Below are positions 46,853 through 56,336 of a DNA stretch of 64,000 nucleotides, piece by piece. The stretch is from Sphingosinicellaceae bacterium (GTDB lineage Bacteria > Pseudomonadota > Alphaproteobacteria > Sphingomonadales > Sphingomonadaceae): contig CP079108.1 of the NCBI GenBank assembly GCA_019285715.1, positions 1,503,001 through 1,567,000 on the forward strand. The letters run 5' to 3'. Within the stretch, counting starts at the first letter, position 1. Every line of letters begins with the position of its first letter. Both the position numbers and the translations under genes were made by a program. Under the pieces are notes generated by a model, which did no database searches, was not told where the DNA came from, and worked only from the letters and a program-made list of their open reading frames with translations.

Positions 46853-47398
46853 TCAGGCGGCCTCGGCGGCGAGGACGACCGGAAAGTCGATGTCGGTGCG
46901 GGCGACATTGTTGACGTAATTGGTCAGCACGTTGACGGCGACGGTGGCGACGATCTCGATGACCTGCGCTTCCGAGAAGCCGGCGACGCGAACGGCGGCG
47001 AGGTCGGCATCGCTGACCCGGCCGCGCGCTTCGAGCACCTTGCGGGCGAACACCACGGCCGCGTCGGCTTTGGCGTCGCCCGAGTGGCCGGCACGGTTCA
47101 GTGCGATCTCGACCTCGTCGATCTTGGCGAGGTTGAGCCCAAGATAGGTGTGGGCCGACAGGCAATAGTCGCAGCCATTCGCCTGCGCGACAGCCAGCGC
47201 TATCCGCTCACGGGTCTTGGCATCGAGGGCATGCCCGAGCGCGCTGTTGAGACCGAGATAGCCCTCGAGTGCGGCCGGGCTGGTGCCGATCAGGCGGAAC
47301 ATGTTGGGGACGACGCCGAGCTGCTTCTCGACCGCATCGAGCAGCGGCTGCGATTTGGCGGGGACATCAGCGCGGGCGGGAATGGTCAGGCGGGACAT
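46853..47398 (-). CDS. AhpD-like/carboxymuconolactone decarboxylase-family protein
   Basis: A 181-residue protein with the CDYC redox pair (Cys76, Cys79) in AQANGCDYCLSAHTYLGLN, after TRERIALAVAQ. It closely resembles the protein at 31661 across its length, including the FPVV near the C-terminus. It is the first gene of an operon with the PNPOx-like and DUF1348 genes, and divergent from a LysR gene (116-bp gap), so it is probably controlled by it. Confidence 0.92.
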   Translation of the reverse strand: MSRLTIPARADVPAKSQPLLDAVEKQLGVVPNMFRLIGTSPAALEGYLGLNSALGHALDAKTRERIALAVAQANGCDYCLSAHTYLGLNLAKIDEVEIALNRAGHSGDAKADAAVVFARKVLEARGRVSDADLAAVRVAGFSEAQVIEIVATVAVNVLTNYVNNVARTDIDFPVVLAAEAA

Positions 47399-47514
47399 GA
47401 GGTTTCTCCGGGGCAGTGTCGCCAGATGCGGCCTGCCCATTAGAAATGCGCCGTCGCGTGCTAGATGATAATCCAGTCTATAGGCACGTCACTCATGCGG
47501 ATATCGGGACAATC

Positions 47515-48417
47515 ATGGATCAGCTCGAGATGCTCCGGACCTTTGTCGCGGTTGCCGACAAGGCCAGCTTCAGCGAGGCGGCGCGGCGTCTTCGCATATC
47601 GGCGACGGCTGCCAGCCGAGGAATTTCAGCACTGGAGGAAAGCCTCGGGACGGCGCTTTTGAGCCGCACCACGCGGGCCGTCAGGCTGACTGAAGCCGGC
47701 GCGTTGTATCTGGAGCGCTGCCGCGCGGTCCTGCTCGATCTCGACGAGGCAGCGCTTGCCCTCCGCGGCGGGACCTCGACGCCGGGCGGGACCTTGGTGA
47801 TAACGGCGCCGGTGACCTTCGGGCGGCTGCATATCCTGCCGGTCGTGACGGCGCTGCTGCGCGAGCATCCGGCCCTCAGGGTCGAGCTGACGCTCATCGA
47901 CCGGACGGTGAGGCTGGTCGACGAGGGTATCGATGTCGCCGTCAGGATCGGCGACCTTTCCGATTCCGCGCTCCATGCGCTCAAGGTCGCCGACGTGCGC
48001 CGGATATTGGTGGCCAGCCCGGGCTACCTTGCCGCGCACGGCACGCCGGCCAGCGTGACCGCCCTCCACGATCATGCGCTGATCGCCTTTACCGAACTCG
48101 ACCGCGGACAGGAATGGCGGTTCGGGCCAGTCGGCAAGCCCGCCATCCGGATCGAGCCGCGGCTCAGCGTGAACACGGCGGATGCAGCGATCGCGGCCGC
48201 GATCGACAACGCCGGGATTGCGCGCGTGTTCTCCTACCAGGCTATGGCCGCCGTCGCCGCGGGCCGTCTGGTGCCGCTGCTCGACAGCGTCGCGCCGCCG
48301 GCAGTGCCGGTCCATCTCGTCTACCAGGCGAACCGCCGTGCCTCGGTCAATGTCCGGGCCTTTATTGATGCGGCACGAACGCGCCTCGCGCACGCCGGCG
48401 ACTACGGCGCGCCATGA
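47515..48417 (+). CDS. LysR-family transcriptional regulator
   Basis: A 300-residue LTTR of the CrgA-like subgroup: HTH MLRTFVAVADKASFSEAARRLRIS, linker LTEAGALYLERCRAVL, effector domain from GTLVITAPVTFGRLHILPVV. Divergent from the AhpD-PNPOx-DUF1348 operon, its likely target. The ATG at 47515 is the only start that places the HTH at the N-terminus. Its effector domain shares the NTADAAIAAAIDNAGIARV pattern with the regulator at 32412. Confidence 0.94.
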   Translation: MDQLEMLRTFVAVADKASFSEAARRLRISATAASRGISALEESLGTALLSRTTRAVRLTEAGALYLERCRAVLLDLDEAALALRGGTSTPGGTLVITAPVTFGRLHILPVVTALLREHPALRVELTLIDRTVRLVDEGIDVAVRIGDLSDSALHALKVADVRRILVASPGYLAAHGTPASVTALHDHALIAFTELDRGQEWRFGPVGKPAIRIEPRLSVNTADAAIAAAIDNAGIARVFSYQAMAAVAAGRLVPLLDSVAPPAVPVHLVYQANRRASVNVRAFIDAARTRLAHAGDYGAP

Positions 48418-48429
48418 CCGCGTCGGCGC

Positions 48430-49008
48430 TCAGGCGCGATCACTCTCGATCAGGACGCTGAGCTTGGCGAGGCCGCGGTGGATGTTGACCTTGACCAGCG
48501 ATGGCGATTGCCCGGTGTGATCGGAAGCCATCTTGATCGTCAGGCCCTGCAGCTTGACCAGCCGGATGACACACGACTGCGCGGGCTTCAGGTGGGAAAG
48601 GAGGTTGGCAAGCACGATCGCGCTGGTCACGGCTGACTCGTGGTCCGCGACCGCGCTGTTGTCGTCGTCGTCGAGGTCGGATGTGGCCGGATCGCGCGCC
48701 AGCGCCCGCAGTCGATCGATCCACTTGTAGCGCGCGATGCCGGCCATCCAGGCCCCGAAGGGTCGGCCGGGCTCATAGGTATGGCGGCGTTTGTGGATGG
48801 TCAGCAACGTCTCCTGCGCCGCGTCCTCCACCATCGAGAACGGCAGCCGGCGCGCATAGTAACGACGGAGCCAGCCATCCACTTCATTCAAGAGACGATT
48901 GTATGCCCCGGTGTTGCCGCGCTGCGCTGCTGCCATGAGGTCGCCCCAAGGGTCATTCGGGGCGGTCACTACCGCCACGGGCCACGAGCTTTGAATGGTC
49001 ACGGACAT
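48430..49008 (-). CDS. ECF-type sigma-70 factor
   Basis: A 192-residue sigma factor with region 2 (AYNRLLNEVDGWLRRYYARR, MVEDAAQETLLTIHKRRHTY, GAWMAGIARYKWIDRLR) and region 4 (LANLLSHLKPAQSCVIRLVK, SPSLVKVNIHRGLAKL). AAGGAAA lies about 8 nt before the ATG at 49008. It is divergent from the small protein and NDH-2 genes. No anti-sigma factor gene is adjacent, so control may be by other means. Confidence 0.92.
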   Translation of the reverse strand: MSVTIQSSWPVAVVTAPNDPWGDLMAAAQRGNTGAYNRLLNEVDGWLRRYYARRLPFSMVEDAAQETLLTIHKRRHTYEPGRPFGAWMAGIARYKWIDRLRALARDPATSDLDDDDNSAVADHESAVTSAIVLANLLSHLKPAQSCVIRLVKLQGLTIKMASDHTGQSPSLVKVNIHRGLAKLSVLIESDRA

Positions 49009-49287
49009 TCGATGTTTCCTTGCAGGGAGGCGATCGGCTCTCCGTCGACTGCAAAGGTCGCCTAAAACGTGGAGCGAATGAACGTCACTGGTGCGCATGA
49101 GTTCGATGCGCGGCGAGTATGCGGAGCATCTAGCCCGCACAACTCATTGGTCAGTAACAGTTTTCTGGAATCAGGCAGCGCGTCGTGGCGTCCGAACCCG
49201 AGCCGGCGCGGCGTAACCTCGGTTCGTTTTTGGCCGGATTGCCTCCTGTCACCGCAGTGTCGCTGGTGGCCTGCCCAGGAGGCCTCG

Positions 49288-49419
49288 ATGCCGATTTCCC
49301 AGACTCCCACCGCCGGAATGTTTCACGCGGTCTTGCCGTTGCTCGGCGCGTCGACTGCGTTCGTCGCGTTGCTCGGCGTCATGCTCGCCAACCAAGTGCC
49401 GATGATGCTGATGATGTGA
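49288..49419 (+). CDS. Small hydrophobic protein (43 aa)
   Basis: A 43-residue frame with AGGAGG 5 nt before its ATG, one predicted transmembrane helix (AVLPLLGASTAFVALLGVML) and a Met-rich tail (PMMLMM). It precedes the NDH-2 gene by 65 nt in the same direction. Strong ribosome-binding site plus membrane composition make it credible. Such short membrane peptides often accompany respiratory enzymes; any link to NDH-2 is inference. Confidence 0.6.
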   Translation: MPISQTPTAGMFHAVLPLLGASTAFVALLGVMLANQVPMMLMM

Positions 49420-49484
49420 CCTTGCCGCCCCCGACGGCGGGGCGGTGCGCGATTCAAATTTGCGACTCCAGAAAGAAATCCACC

Positions 49485-50768
49485 ATGTCGTCCGCACCCG
49501 CTCGTCCCGACAAACACCATATCGTGATCGTCGGTGCCGGCTTCGGAGGGCTCGCGGTCGCCCGTGGACTCGCGCGTGCCGACGTCACGATCACGCTGGT
49601 CGACCGCCAGAACCACCACGTCTTCCAGCCGCTGCTGTACCAGGTCGCGACAGCCGGCCTGTCGCCGGCCGACATCGCCGCGCCGATCCGCTCGATCGTC
49701 AAGAAGCACGAGAATACGCGCGTCCTGCTTGGCGAAGTGACCGGCGTCGACATCGGGCAACGCCGTGTCGTGCTGGCCGACGGCGCAACGCTCGATTATG
49801 ACGCGCTGGTGATCGCGACCGGTGCGCGACACAGCTATTTCGGGCGTGACGAGTGGGCGGAATTCGCGCCCGGCATCAAGACCATCGACGATGCGACGCG
49901 CGTCCGCCGCAACATCCTGCTGGCGATGGAGCGGGCCGAGACGATCCGCCAGGAAAGCCTTCCGGACCGCGAGGAATACCTTACCTTCGTCGTCGTCGGC
50001 GGCGGGCCGACCGGGGTCGAGATGGCCGGGGCTATCGCCGAGTTGACCCGTCATGCGGCCGATCTGGATTTCCGCTTCGTCACGCGCAATTGCCTGCGCG
50101 TCATCCTCGTCGAGGCCGGTAGCCGGTTACTCGCGACCTTTCCCCCGAAGCTTGGCGAGGCCGCGCGCAAGGCTCTCGAAGAGCTCGGCGTCGTCGTCAG
50201 GTTGAACGGGCAGGTAAAGGACATCGATGCTCACGGGGTTACCGTCGGCGACGAACGTATCGCGACGTCGACGGTGATCTGGGCGGCGGGCATCATAGCT
50301 TCCGATGCTGCGAAGTGGCTGGGCGTCGAGCCTGATCGCCGTGGGAGAGCGAGGGTTGATGCCAACCTGAACATCGCCGGCCATCCCGAAATCTTCGTGA
50401 TCGGCGATACGGCGGATATCGTCGATGCCAACGGCAAGCCCGTGCCCGGCGTCGCACCGGCCGCGAAGCAGCAGGGCCAGCATGTTGCGAGGGCACTACT
50501 GGCTTCGCTCACCGGGAGACCGGCACCCGCGCCGTTCCGCTATCGTAACTGGGGTAATCTCGCGACGGTTGGTCGCAAACACGCCGTGGTTCATATCGGC
50601 ACGCTCGAGATTGCGGGCCTGCTGGCCTGGCTGCTGTGGTCAACGACCCACATTTATTTTCTGGTCGGATTCCGCAATCGTATCGTCGTGGGTGCCAACT
50701 GGTTGTGGAATTACCTTACTTTCGAACGTGGCGCGCGGTTGATAACCGGGCTTCGAGTCGAAGTGTAA
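49485..50768 (+). CDS. ndh: Type II NADH dehydrogenase (NDH-2)
   Basis: A 427-residue FAD protein that passes electrons from NADH to quinone at the membrane without proton pumping. The FAD-binding motif is IVIVGAGFGGLAVARGL, the NADH-binding motif is FVVVGGGPTGVEMAGAIAEL, and HHVFQPLLYQVATAGLSP and FVIGDTADI are family hallmarks. The C-terminus has the membrane-associated helix region GLLAWLLWSTTHIYFLVGFRNR. It may be cotranscribed with the 43-residue membrane protein upstream. Confidence 0.95.
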   Translation: MSSAPARPDKHHIVIVGAGFGGLAVARGLARADVTITLVDRQNHHVFQPLLYQVATAGLSPADIAAPIRSIVKKHENTRVLLGEVTGVDIGQRRVVLADGATLDYDALVIATGARHSYFGRDEWAEFAPGIKTIDDATRVRRNILLAMERAETIRQESLPDREEYLTFVVVGGGPTGVEMAGAIAELTRHAADLDFRFVTRNCLRVILVEAGSRLLATFPPKLGEAARKALEELGVVVRLNGQVKDIDAHGVTVGDERIATSTVIWAAGIIASDAAKWLGVEPDRRGRARVDANLNIAGHPEIFVIGDTADIVDANGKPVPGVAPAAKQQGQHVARALLASLTGRPAPAPFRYRNWGNLATVGRKHAVVHIGTLEIAGLLAWLLWSTTHIYFLVGFRNRIVVGANWLWNYLTFERGARLITGLRVEV

Positions 50769-50940
50769 GTCGCGACCTTCGAGGCAAGCTGAACGTCGTC
50801 GTCGAAACCTGGGAGGGCCTCGCGCGAGGAAGAAGTCGAAAAGGAGCGGGCATCTCGGCCGATCGCGTTGTAACCGTATGGACAGCTCTGCCGAAGGTGG
50901 GGGCGTGCGTCGGAGAGTAAGGCGCGGAGATCCCACCAAT

Positions 50941-51810
50941 ATGGAAATGCACCAGATCCGCTATTTCCTGGCCGTCGCTCGCACCCTCAATTTCACCCGC
51001 GCTGCCGAAGAGTCGAACGTTACCCAGCCGTCGCTGACCCGCGCCATCCAGAAGCTTGAGGACGAATTCGGCGGGCTGCTGTTTCGGCGCGAGCGCTCGC
51101 TCACTCACCTGACCGACATGGGCCGCCAGATGCTGCCCCACCTGGAGCGCACCCTCGCGGCGGCGCACGCGGCGAAAAGCCTGGCGCGAGGGATCGGCAA
51201 GGCCGCCGTCGCGCCGCTCAACCTCGGCCTCGATTCCGCCCTTGCCCGGTCCGAGATCGGCGAGGCGCTGGCCGAGGTCGGCGCCGGACTGCCGGGTTTC
51301 CAACTCCGCATTGCCAGCGACGACAGCGAGGGCTTGCTGCAGGAGTTGCTCAAGGGCGACCTCGACATGGTCGTCGTCGTCGAGCCACGCGTCATGCACG
51401 ACCGGTTCGATACGATCGAGCTGTTCGCGCAGGCGTACGCGGTCGTCGCACCCGACACGCACGCGCTGGCTACGGCGGCAACGCTATCGCTCGCCGATCT
51501 GCACGACGTCGTATGGGTCCGCTCGTCGGGCGATCATCTCGACGAGTTTCGCGACATCTGCGCCGCTGCGGGCGTCGACCCCGACTATCGGCACGAGACG
51601 GCGACCGACGCCGACGCAGTACGGCTGGTCGCGGCGCGCCTTGGTTGCGCGATCGTCGCGGTCGGTGTGATGCCGCCGGGGGTCACGGTCGTCGTGATCG
51701 AGGGGTTGGCCTTGACGCGCCGCGTCGTGATCGCGACCGTGTCGGGGCGGCAGCGGCCGCCCGCCGGCGATGCGTTGCTGCGCGCCATGCGGGCGCGGGC
51801 CTGGAACTAG
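50941..51810 (+). CDS. LysR-family transcriptional regulator
   Basis: A 289-residue LTTR starting MEMHQIRYFLAVARTLNFTR, nearly the same as the regulator at 18858 over the HTH (then NVTQPSLTRAIQKLEDEFGG). The effector domain diverges. It converges on the peroxiredoxin-like gene with overlapping ends (51807-51810) and lies 172 bp after NDH-2. By analogy with OxyR-type neighbours it might sense redox state, but no paired sensor cysteines are obvious. Confidence 0.93.
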   Translation: MEMHQIRYFLAVARTLNFTRAAEESNVTQPSLTRAIQKLEDEFGGLLFRRERSLTHLTDMGRQMLPHLERTLAAAHAAKSLARGIGKAAVAPLNLGLDSALARSEIGEALAEVGAGLPGFQLRIASDDSEGLLQELLKGDLDMVVVVEPRVMHDRFDTIELFAQAYAVVAPDTHALATAATLSLADLHDVVWVRSSGDHLDEFRDICAAAGVDPDYRHETATDADAVRLVAARLGCAIVAVGVMPPGVTVVVIEGLALTRRVVIATVSGRQRPPAGDALLRAMRARAWN

Positions 51811-52427
51811 CGGAGGGCTTCGACGACCGCGATGACGACGGCAGGGTCGGCGCGGATCCGGAAATCTGGCTCGACGAAGGCGAAACGGACGATGCCGCTG
51901 GTATCGAGCACGAAGGTCGCGGGGATCGGCAGGATGCGCCCTGAATCGCCGTAGATTTCGGCAAGCGACAGGCCGTAGTCCAGGTAGCTCTGGTGCAGTG
52001 CCGGGCTAAGCGCGAACGACAGCCCCAGCGACGTGGCGAGGCCATGGTCGATGTCGCACAGCACCTCGGCCTCCGGTGCGAGCGCACAGCGTGTGGTCTC
52101 GGCGCGACCGCCAACTTCGCCGCTGATCGCAATGAAGCGCCCACCGACGGCCGCCAATCGCGGCGCGGCCGCTGCCCAAGCGTTCATTTCCGCCCGGCAA
52201 TAGGGGCACCAGCCCCCGCGCATGAAGCTGAGAACCACCGGTCCGTTTTCGAGCAACTCGTCGAGATCGACATGACGCCCAAGTGAATTGGGCAGGACGA
52301 ACGGCTCGAAGCGGTCGTTTAGACCGGGAGCGCTGTTGCCAACCCCATGCTTGCGGAGGCCGGCAACGAAGTCGTCGTAGAGCTGGGGCCAGTCGATGAT
52401 TGCGGGCGTCTCGGTGGGGATCGTCAT
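51807..52427 (-). CDS. Peroxiredoxin-like (AhpC/TSA) protein
   Basis: A 206-residue thioredoxin-fold protein with the redox motif CPYC (Cys74, Cys77) in VVLSFMRGGWCPYCRAEMNAW. It is followed by GRFIAISGEVGGRAETT and a C-terminal IPATFVLDTSGIVRFAFVEPD. It belongs to the bacterioferritin-comigratory/redoxin-like group that reduces peroxides or acts as a thiol reductase. No signal peptide. It overlaps the LysR gene tail-to-tail. Confidence 0.9.
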   Translation of the reverse strand: MTIPTETPAIIDWPQLYDDFVAGLRKHGVGNSAPGLNDRFEPFVLPNSLGRHVDLDELLENGPVVLSFMRGGWCPYCRAEMNAWAAAAPRLAAVGGRFIAISGEVGGRAETTRCALAPEAEVLCDIDHGLATSLGLSFALSPALHQSYLDYGLSLAEIYGDSGRILPIPATFVLDTSGIVRFAFVEPDFRIRADPAVVIAVVEALR

Positions 52428-52499
52428 CTCACCTCAATGACGCGGATGCTGCGATGTCGCCAGTGCCCGGCGCGCATGCATTCGATGCACGCCGCGAAA

Positions 52500-52733
52500 C
52501 GGCAGCTTCGAGCTGATTGCCAGCACGGCCCTGCTGCCAGCCTGCTGCCCGCACTGCGCGGCATTCGGCCTTACGCGGCACTGCTCGCGCTGGGCGTCAT
52601 CTCGGACGCGATCTTATTTCACCTGTTCACACCGCTCGGCGTGTCGGTGGTTAATACCGACGGCAGTCGCGACGGCGGCGAGCTGTTTGCCCTCGCCTGC
52701 GGGGTCTGGGCTTCTGCCGCGATCCTCATTATA
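52500..52733 (+). pseudogene. Fragment of the DoxX-like membrane protein gene
   Basis: The segment reads ALRGIRPYAALLALGVIS, FHLFTPLGVSVVN and DGSRDGGELFALACGVW, the 3' half of the gene at 13381-13854, at high nucleotide identity. Its beginning (CAGCTTCGAGCTGATTGCC) also matches but is out of frame by a small deletion. It lacks a start and has no proper end. It is a duplicated, decayed copy. Confidence 0.88.
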
Positions 52734-52849
52734 GGTGGTGCGCAAACCGTGGCGCGTCTGAGCGGCCTAAGCCGACGGTGTGAAGCAGATGTCGCCCGCT
52801 GCGCTCGGCATGGCGTTCATCCGGCCTCTGCCCCAAGCAGGACCGCAAA

Positions 52850-53092
52850 TTGATCCGGGTCCGGCAGGCCTTTGCCGAGCCGATTGCGGCCGCCGAGACG
52901 ATTGCGCGTTACATCGCCAAGCTAGTCGATATGTTGTGCACGGCACTCGCGGAACGCAGTCTCGGTGCCCGCAAGCTCGACCTGCTGCTCTACCGCGTCG
53001 ACAATGCGCTCCAGGCGGTGCGCGTCGGCCCCGCTAAGCCGATCCGCGACCGCAAGCGCATCACCCGGCTGCTGTGCGACCGCATCGAGACA
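52850..53092 (+). pseudogene. Fragment of ImuB-type DNA polymerase Y gene
   Basis: The frame reads [38 protein letters not shown] and [11 protein letters not shown], an internal piece of the ImuB/DNA polymerase Y family (SOS mutagenesis). It has no N-terminal palm or C-terminal domain. It joins in frame to a CcmE piece at about 53093, making a chimeric frame to 53410. Confidence 0.75.
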
Positions 53093-53266
53093 TGGCCGGT
53101 CACCTATATCGGCATCCTGCCCGACATATTCCGCGAAGGGCAGGGGGTAATCGCCGAAGGCAAGATCGATCCGGGATCGAGGATCTTTACCGCTGATACG
53201 ATCCTCGCCACGCATGACGAGAAGTATATGCCGCCGGAGGTGGCGGGGGCTATGCACAAGGCGACG
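53093..53266 (+). pseudogene. Fragment of CcmE heme chaperone gene
   Basis: The frame reads [20 protein letters not shown], then [20 protein letters not shown], the C-terminal part of CcmE including the heme-binding H-x-x-x-Y motif (HDEKY). The N-terminal membrane anchor and most of the OB domain are missing. It is fused in frame to the ImuB fragment and continues into non-homologous sequence. Confidence 0.78.
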
Positions 53267-53529
53267 GCAAGGTTTCCTAGGGTAACTCTTACAATCGCCG
53301 CCCTCGGATTCACACGGCACCCAGCCGCTCCGGCGATCTGCGATTGGCGGGCGTCCTTCCTACGCGACCGCAGATTCCAGAATCCTCGCGGCCGGATGTG
53401 TGCGCGCTAGCTCGGTCAAGCGCGTGGCATCATCCGTCGGCGAAGGCTCGGTTGTCATCCCAAGGTGAGGGAGTTTGTGAAGGCCTCTAGACGCGAAGCC
53501 GGGGTCTACGCTAGCCCCGTACACCCGCC

Positions 53530-55863
53530 TCATGCAAGAGAGGCACGGGCGTTCCGAGCGGCCTCGACCATATTGGCCAGCGCGGGTTTCACGTCCTCCC
53601 ATTTGCGCGTCTTCAGACCGCAGTCCGGGTTCACCCAGAGCTGGCGGACGGCGAGCCCGTGGCTCGCCTTGACCAGTAGGGCTGACATCTCGGCCACCGC
53701 GGGAATGCGCGGTGAGTGGATGTCGTAGACACCCGGACCGATGTCGTTGGGGTAGCGATAGCCTGTAAAGGCGTCGAGCAGTTCCATCTTCGACCGTGCC
53801 GTCTCGATCGAGATGACGTCGGCGTCCATGGCGCCGATCGCGGCGATGATGTCGTTGAACTCGGAATAACACATGTGGGTGTGAATCTGCGTCTGCGGTC
53901 GCACGCCCGAGGCCGAGATACGAAAGGCCTCGACCGCCCAGTCAAGGTAGTGCTGCCATCTGGTGCGGCGCAGCGGCAGGCCTTCGCGAAGTGCGGCCTC
54001 GTCGATCTGGATGATCTTTGCGCCGGCGCGTTCGAGGTCGACGACCTCGTCGCGGATTGCCAGCGCGATCTGGCGGCAGGTCTGCGATCGTGGCTGGTCG
54101 TCGCGGACGAACGACCATTGCAGGATCGTCACCGGGCCGGTCAGCATACCCTTCATCGGCTTGTCGGTCAGGCTTTGCGCGTAGCTCCACCAGTCGACCG
54201 TCATCGGTTGCGGGCGGGCAACGTCGCCATAGATGATCGGCGGGCGGACGCAGCGCGAGCCATAGCTTTGCACCCAGCCTGCATTGGTAAAGGCAAACCC
54301 CGACAGCTGCTCCCCGAAATATTGCACCATGTCGTTGCGCTCGAATTCGCCGTGTACGAGCACGTCGAGACCGATCTCATCCTGCCAGCGGACGGCGCGC
54401 GCGGTCTCGTCGCGGAGGAACTGATTGTAATCGGCATCATCTAGGCTGCCCTTGCCGTGCGCGGCGCGCGCCTGGCGGACCTCGGCGGTTTGCGGGAACG
54501 AGCCGATCGTTGTCGTCGGCAGCGGCGGCAGGTGCAGGAGCGACTTCTGTAGCTCTGTTCGCTCTGCAAAAGGAGTCACGCGCCGGGTCCAGTTGGCCGT
54601 CACGCCGGCGAGGCGCAACCGGACCGCCGCGTTGTTGGCCAGCGGCGAGGCCCGCCGGTCGGTGATCGCCGCCGCGTTCGCGTCGAGCTCGGCGACTATG
54701 CTGGCGCGGCCCTGGTTCAGGGCCTTGGCGAGGGTAGCGAGCTCGGCGATCTTCTGCACGGCGAAGGCCAACCAGGGCCGCACCGCCGGATCGAGCCTCG
54801 TTTCTAGGCCGAGGTCGATCGGGGTGTGGAGCAACGAACAGGACGGTGCCAGTTGCACCCGGCGGCCCGACGCTGCGAGCGGCCCGACACGCTCGAGCAC
54901 GGCGGCAAGGTCCGTCTTCCAAACGTTGCGACCATCGACGATACCCAGTGACAGCACCTGATCGGGCCGTGCCCCGGCGACGACTGCGTCGAGCTGCTCT
55001 GGCGCGCGGATCAGATCGACGTGCAGGCCGGCAACCGGCAACGCCAGAGCGGTCGCCAGATTGTCGTCGAGCGCGCCGAAGTAGGTTGTCAGCATCAGCT
55101 TGAGGCCGGGAAGCTGCCCGGAAAAATGCGTATAGGCAGTTGTAAACGCAGCTTGTTGGTCCGGGTTGAGATCGAGAACCAGTGCGGGTTCGTCGATCTG
55201 CACCCAGTCCGCGCCGGCCGCATGCAGCTTGCGCAACAGTGCGACATAGACAGGCAGCAACGATGGCAGCAGCGTCAGCGGATCGAAGCCTTCGCTCTTC
55301 GACTTGGCGAGCAGGAGGTAGGTGACCGGGCCGAGCACGACCGGCCGGGTATGATAGCCCAGCGCCCTGGCTTCGACAAACTCGTCGATCGCCTTCGACG
55401 AACCGAGCGCGAAGGCCTGGCCCGGCTCAACCTCGGGCACCATGTAGTGATAGTTGGTGTCGAACCACTTGGTCATCTCCTGAGCGGGAACATCGGATCC
55501 GACGGCGCTGCCATGACTATGGCCGCAGTTCGCATCGTCCGTCTCCGCCGTGCGGGTACCGCGCGCCATGGCGAAATACACGTCGAGCGAGCCCGCTACG
55601 CCGAGGCCACGATAGATTGCCGGAACCGCGCCGACCATGATGCTGGTGTCGAGCACGTGATCGTAGAACGAGAAGTCGTTGCTTGGCAGGACGTCGAGGC
55701 CGAGCGAATTCTGCCGGGCCCAGGTCGCGGCGCGCAGCCCCTTTGCCTGTTCGAGCAATTCGGCTTGATCCAGCCGTCCGGCCCAATAAGCCTCGACGGC
55801 GGTCTTGAGTTCGCGGCGCGGGCCGATGCGGGGAAAACCGAGGTTGGCGACGGTGACGGACAC
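53530..55863 (-). CDS. metE: Cobalamin-independent methionine synthase
   Basis: A 777-residue MetE, transferring a methyl group from methyltetrahydropteroyl-triglutamate to homocysteine. N-terminal TVANLGFPRIGPRRELKTAV; C-terminal zinc site in THMCYSEFNDI (His, Cys) and NPDCGLKTRKW (Cys). Stretches such as TTTIGSFPQTAEVRQARAAH mark the second barrel. The GTG start at 55863 has AAGGAG 8 nt upstream. A cobalamin riboswitch lies upstream on the same strand, as expected for shutting off the B12-independent enzyme when B12 is present. Confidence 0.97.
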   Translation of the reverse strand: MSVTVANLGFPRIGPRRELKTAVEAYWAGRLDQAELLEQAKGLRAATWARQNSLGLDVLPSNDFSFYDHVLDTSIMVGAVPAIYRGLGVAGSLDVYFAMARGTRTAETDDANCGHSHGSAVGSDVPAQEMTKWFDTNYHYMVPEVEPGQAFALGSSKAIDEFVEARALGYHTRPVVLGPVTYLLLAKSKSEGFDPLTLLPSLLPVYVALLRKLHAAGADWVQIDEPALVLDLNPDQQAAFTTAYTHFSGQLPGLKLMLTTYFGALDDNLATALALPVAGLHVDLIRAPEQLDAVVAGARPDQVLSLGIVDGRNVWKTDLAAVLERVGPLAASGRRVQLAPSCSLLHTPIDLGLETRLDPAVRPWLAFAVQKIAELATLAKALNQGRASIVAELDANAAAITDRRASPLANNAAVRLRLAGVTANWTRRVTPFAERTELQKSLLHLPPLPTTTIGSFPQTAEVRQARAAHGKGSLDDADYNQFLRDETARAVRWQDEIGLDVLVHGEFERNDMVQYFGEQLSGFAFTNAGWVQSYGSRCVRPPIIYGDVARPQPMTVDWWSYAQSLTDKPMKGMLTGPVTILQWSFVRDDQPRSQTCRQIALAIRDEVVDLERAGAKIIQIDEAALREGLPLRRTRWQHYLDWAVEAFRISASGVRPQTQIHTHMCYSEFNDIIAAIGAMDADVISIETARSKMELLDAFTGYRYPNDIGPGVYDIHSPRIPAVAEMSALLVKASHGLAVRQLWVNPDCGLKTRKWEDVKPALANMVEAARNARASLA

Positions 55864-56137
55864 AGTTATTCTCCTTCGGCGAGAGGGGCTCGCCGATCAT
55901 GGTCGTTCAGGATTGGAATCTGGATGCGCGCCCGGTCAGGACGACCGGACGCGCCTGGTCATTCGCCGCTTCAGGGAGGCGGAGAAAGATGAAATCGTTG
56001 GGGGCGGACTCGTCATGGGCCTTACCTCGTCATGTGGGAGGAGGCCCGAAAGAACGCGCAAACACAGGCCGCCAGGCTGAGACCGGGCGCGCTTTGCGCG
56101 ATCCATCGGAGGCACCCCGCCCGAGGAACGTTATCAC

Positions 56138-56295
56138 GACGAGGCAGGTCTCCTGGCTTACGGGTCGACACGATGGTCCTGGCCTTCCCGGCGGTCGCCC
56201 GCCAGTGACACATCTCTGGACCACCGCTCACCGCTTACAGTTGCGGGGGCAGCGCCGGAATCCACCCTTGCGGATGTCACCGTCTTCCCGTCTTG
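56138..56295 (-). promoter_or_regulatory. Cobalamin riboswitch controlling metE
   Basis: On the minus strand the segment contains GGGAAGACGGTG, then GCTGCCCCCGCAACTGTAAG and GCGGTGAGC, the B12-box-like GTCACTGGCG, GGGAAGG, and a closing GTAAGCCAGGAGACCTGCC. These are, in order, the conserved elements of the cobalamin riboswitch. It ends about 275 nt before the metE start, leaving room for an expression platform. Binding of a cobalamin is expected to lower metE expression. Confidence 0.93.
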
Positions 56296-56336
56296 GCTCC
56301 GCCGCCATTGCTGGAGCAGAGAACCTCGACGCTCGC

